Origin: Prevotellaceae bacterium UBA6417
Lineage (GTDB): Bacteria > Bacteroidota > Bacteroidia > Bacteroidales > Bacteroidaceae
Direction of reading: 5' to 3'
NCBI GenBank assembly: GCA_002439755.1
Contig: DJPH01000062.1
Location: forward strand, 1 to 18,296
DNA length: 18,296 nt
The notes below the pieces were generated by a model, which was given only the letters and a program-made list of their open reading frames with translations, was not told the origin of the DNA and did no database searches. Shown here in pieces: positions 16,599 through 18,296 of this stretch. Each line of letters starts with the position of its first letter. The first letter of the stretch is position 1. The position numbers and the translations under genes were made by a program.

Positions 16599-17144
16599 AT
16601 GAAGAAAGACGATTCAGACAGTCAACTTGTAAAGCTATTGCTTCAGCCATCCACAAGGCGCAGTGCCTTCGAAAAGGTTGTGAAGACATATTCTGCCCGT
16701 TTGTATTGGCAGATACGCCACATGGTTTTGACGCATGATGACACCAATGATGTCCTCCAGAATACATTTTTGAAAGCATGGAGCAACTTGGATGCTTTTC
16801 GGGCAGAAGCAAAGCTGTCAACCTGGCTATATCGCATAGCCATCAACGAAAGTCTTACTTTTTTGCAGAAAAAACGGGACATGACAGATCTCGAATCGGT
16901 GTCGGGAACCATTGCAATGCTGACAAGCGACCCCTATTTCGATGGTGACGAAACCGACCTGCAATTGCAAGAAGCTGTCGGATCCTTGCCCGAAAAACAG
17001 CGATTGGTATTTAACATGAAATACTTCCAAGAAATGAAATATGAGGAAATCAGTGAAATCCTCAATACCAGTGTGGGAGCCTTGAAGGCATCTTACCATA
17101 TTGCAGTTGAAAAAATAAAAAAATATTTCGATGAGCATGACTAA
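16599..17144 (+). CDS. ECF-type RNA polymerase sigma factor
   Basis: A 181-residue group 4 sigma factor. Region 2 spans about 25-92 with HDDTNDVLQNTFLKAW (46-61) and STWLYRIAINESL (74-86), the core-binding and -10 recognition part. Region 4 spans about 125-176 with LPEKQRLVF and a helix-turn-helix YEEISEILNTSVGALKASYHIA (148-169) that reads the -35. It should direct RNA polymerase to envelope-stress promoters. It is six bases after the L,D-transpeptidase stop and 44 before the small membrane-protein gene, so autoregulation of the operon is possible, though only a housekeeping-type promoter is seen at 14674. Confidence 0.93.
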   Translation: MKKDDSDSQLVKLLLQPSTRRSAFEKVVKTYSARLYWQIRHMVLTHDDTNDVLQNTFLKAWSNLDAFRAEAKLSTWLYRIAINESLTFLQKKRDMTDLESVSGTIAMLTSDPYFDGDETDLQLQEAVGSLPEKQRLVFNMKYFQEMKYEEISEILNTSVGALKASYHIAVEKIKKYFDEHD

Positions 17145-17188
17145 ACCATCAGGTCTTTTGTTCGTCAAACAAACGAGGAGACATAGAT

Positions 17189-17590
17189 ATGAAGCAGATT
17201 GATTTAGATTACTACAAAGAACATGCGAAAACGTCATTCAAGACCCCCGATGTATATTTCGAGGATTTTGCCGTGAATATGATGAAGCAAATACCCGATG
17301 TTGCTCATGCCAAGGTAGCAGTTGCATTGTCGCCCGGTACATCCGATGGCAAAACGAATCTTTTTGTGCGTATAAAGCCTTATCTGTACTTGGCAGCCAT
17401 GATTAGTGGATTGGCTTTCGGTATAAAAGTGTATAGAATCCAACAGCAATATTACACGCAATCGCCCGAAAAAAGCCCTGTGACAATGACAAACGAACAG
17501 GCCGAGCAATATGTCGATAACGTGTGCGATTTTGCGATGATTAATAGTAATGATATTTATGCTTGTGTGACAGACAATTATCAACCGTAA
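17189..17590 (+). CDS. Single-pass membrane protein, putative anti-sigma partner
   Basis: A 133-residue protein with a soluble N-terminal part (1-60) and one membrane segment near 64-83 (YLYLAAMISGLAFGIKVY). A short C-terminal tail follows, probably outside the cytoplasm. A good Shine-Dalgarno GAGGAG lies at 17175-17180, eight bases before the ATG, unusually strong for this group and likely to matter for its level relative to the sigma factor. It has no HxxxCxxC zinc anti-sigma motif and no visible known domain; the N-terminal part contains YFEDFAVNMMKQIPD. The position directly after an ECF sigma gene is the main reason to suspect it binds and restrains that sigma factor. Confidence 0.75.
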   Translation: MKQIDLDYYKEHAKTSFKTPDVYFEDFAVNMMKQIPDVAHAKVAVALSPGTSDGKTNLFVRIKPYLYLAAMISGLAFGIKVYRIQQQYYTQSPEKSPVTMTNEQAEQYVDNVCDFAMINSNDIYACVTDNYQP

Positions 17591-17599
17591 GAATCCATC

Positions 17600-18160
17600 A
17601 TGAAAAAACTTGTAGTCATAACCATATTACTTTTTTTAGTGCAACAGTCATTGCCGGCCTGCTGCAAAATTGAAAGCTGCAAGAGAGATAGCGTAGATAA
17701 TCCATGGAAACATTTCAGCCATCGTCCTAAAGCCAATAAAGCACGACCTGCGTTTTCTCCATGGGAATACATGAAAAAAGAAGAGCAGTATATAACCGCA
17801 AAGGCCGGTCTTACTCTGATTGAAGCAGAGTCTGTATTTCCTTTGCTACATCAAATGAAAGAACGCCAACGTGAAATAGACGGCAAGATTTTTCGTTTGT
17901 TCAATCAAGCCAATTTCATGGCATTGTCAGAGGCCGAGAGCAAATCGATAATTGAGGACATAGAGCGGTTGAATAAAGAAAAACAAACGATAGAAACCAC
18001 CTATAACCACAAGATGTTGTCAATTCTTTCAGCTAAAAAGTTCTTAAAATTCAAACAGGCGGAAATGAACTTTGGGCGATTTATGCTTCATAAAATGTTT
18101 ATGGACAAGAACAAAAATTGCCGTCAAGCTCCTGCTCCTAAACAAGGGAGAAAGAAGTAA
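17600..18160 (+). CDS. Spy/CpxP-like periplasmic protein or lipoprotein
   Basis: A 186-residue protein with an N-terminal export signal (MKKLVVITILLFLVQQS) ending in SLPACC, so it may be a lipoprotein lipidated at Cys21 or a cleaved periplasmic protein. Three cysteines (21, 22, 27) lie close together. Residues about 65-165 are highly charged helices including AGLTLIEAESVFPLL, MKERQREIDGKIFRL and IEDIERLNKEKQTIE, then LSAKKFLKFKQAE. This pattern is like Spy/CpxP and the periplasmic metal-sensor-like proteins often found after Bacteroidetes ECF sigma/anti-sigma pairs. It could be a chaperone or stress sensor. The tail is basic. It starts nine bases after the previous stop, so it belongs to the same operon. 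Confidence 0.75.
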   Translation: MKKLVVITILLFLVQQSLPACCKIESCKRDSVDNPWKHFSHRPKANKARPAFSPWEYMKKEEQYITAKAGLTLIEAESVFPLLHQMKERQREIDGKIFRLFNQANFMALSEAESKSIIEDIERLNKEKQTIETTYNHKMLSILSAKKFLKFKQAEMNFGRFMLHKMFMDKNKNCRQAPAPKQGRKK

Positions 18161-18182
18161 AGCCTTTTACTATTAACGTAAG

Positions 18183-18212
18183 TTTGACAAAATATGATCA
18201 TCTGTAATTTTG
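18183..18212 (+). promoter_or_regulatory. Bacteroidetes promoter for the right-edge gene
   Basis: TTTG at 18183-18186 and TAATTTTG at 18205-18212 are 18 bases apart, matching the -33/-7 consensus. Transcription would begin near 18219, giving a leader of about 60 bases before the ATG at 18278. It lies just after the Spy-like gene's stop and shows that the next gene is independently expressed. Confidence 0.6.
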
Positions 18213-18277
18213 GCGATTGACGAAAACTATTGCACCTTTATAGTAGTGAAATTCAAAGAAAGGGAACAATAATCGCT

Positions 18278-18296
18278 ATGATCACCGAGAGCAAAG
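18278..18296 (+). CDS. Partial gene start, cut by the window edge
   Basis: The last 19 bases begin an open frame reading MITESK. The upstream frame is closed by a stop, so this ATG is its first possible start, and a promoter precedes it by about 65 bases. Six residues are not enough to assign a function. The opening MITESK is reminiscent of IS982-type transposases in Bacteroidales, which often start this way; that is a recollection of a pattern, not a demonstrated match. Confidence 0.35.

Noticed and set aside
17157..17173. Hairpin TTTGTT/AACAAA between the sigma factor and membrane-protein genes
   Set aside because: Six weak A/T-rich pairs with no U-tract; it precedes a strong ribosome site, so termination is not supported.

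Overview
The window looks like a chromosomal segment of a Bacteroidales bacterium, most probably Prevotella or a close relative. This rests on Bacteroidetes-type promoters (TAnnTTTG at -7, in two cases with TTTG about 18-19 bases upstream), the surE-lpxB pair, secreted glycosidases with signal peptides, a small protein resembling a type IX secretion C-terminal domain, and an ECF sigma factor followed by a small membrane protein and a Spy-like protein. The genus is an inference from protein style, not a database result.

Region 1 (1-214) holds about seven head-to-tail copies of a 23-base repeat with internal dyad symmetry. It lies just beyond the 3' end of a minus-strand sugar operon.

Region 2 (215-7714, minus strand) is a tightly coupled seven-gene surface-glycan operon. 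In transcription order it encodes RfbF (CDP-glucose synthesis), RfbG (CDP-glucose 4,6-dehydratase), an SDR-type epimerase/reductase, the two halves of a transketolase-like TPP enzyme, a Wzx-like flippase, and a glycosyltransferase fused to a hexapeptide-repeat acetyltransferase. Four junctions overlap by 1-4 bases (three ATGA, one TAATG) and one overlaps by 19 bases. There is no 3-dehydratase (RfbH/ColD-like), which argues against an ordinary 3,6-dideoxyhexose. The dedicated transketolase pair suggests that a two-carbon unit may be added to a CDP-4-keto-6-deoxyhexose, giving a branched sugar. This is the most interesting hypothesis in the window. A promoter -7 box and a leader with two alternative hairpins precede rfbF.

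Region 3 (7858-9785, minus strand) is housekeeping: lpxB (lipid A disaccharide synthase) and surE (nucleotidase/phosphatase), overlapping by ATGA.

Region 4 (9843-14611) holds two divergent secreted glycosidases, a clan GH-A enzyme resembling agarases/GH50 (minus) and a GH78 alpha-L-rhamnosidase (plus). A 107-base gap between them carries a TAnnTTTG box on each strand. No SusC/SusD genes or regulators are nearby.

Region 5 (14725-18160, plus strand) looks like one operon. It encodes a 105-residue secreted protein that is little more than a sorting-like C-terminal domain, an L,D-transpeptidase lipoprotein, an ECF sigma factor, a single-pass membrane protein in the anti-sigma position, and a Spy-like periplasmic or lipoprotein. 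It reads as an envelope or cell-wall stress module. At the right edge a promoter precedes the first six codons of another gene.

No gene-free gap exceeds 300 bases. The largest are 7616-7857, which holds the rfbF promoter and leader, and 1-214, which holds the repeats.
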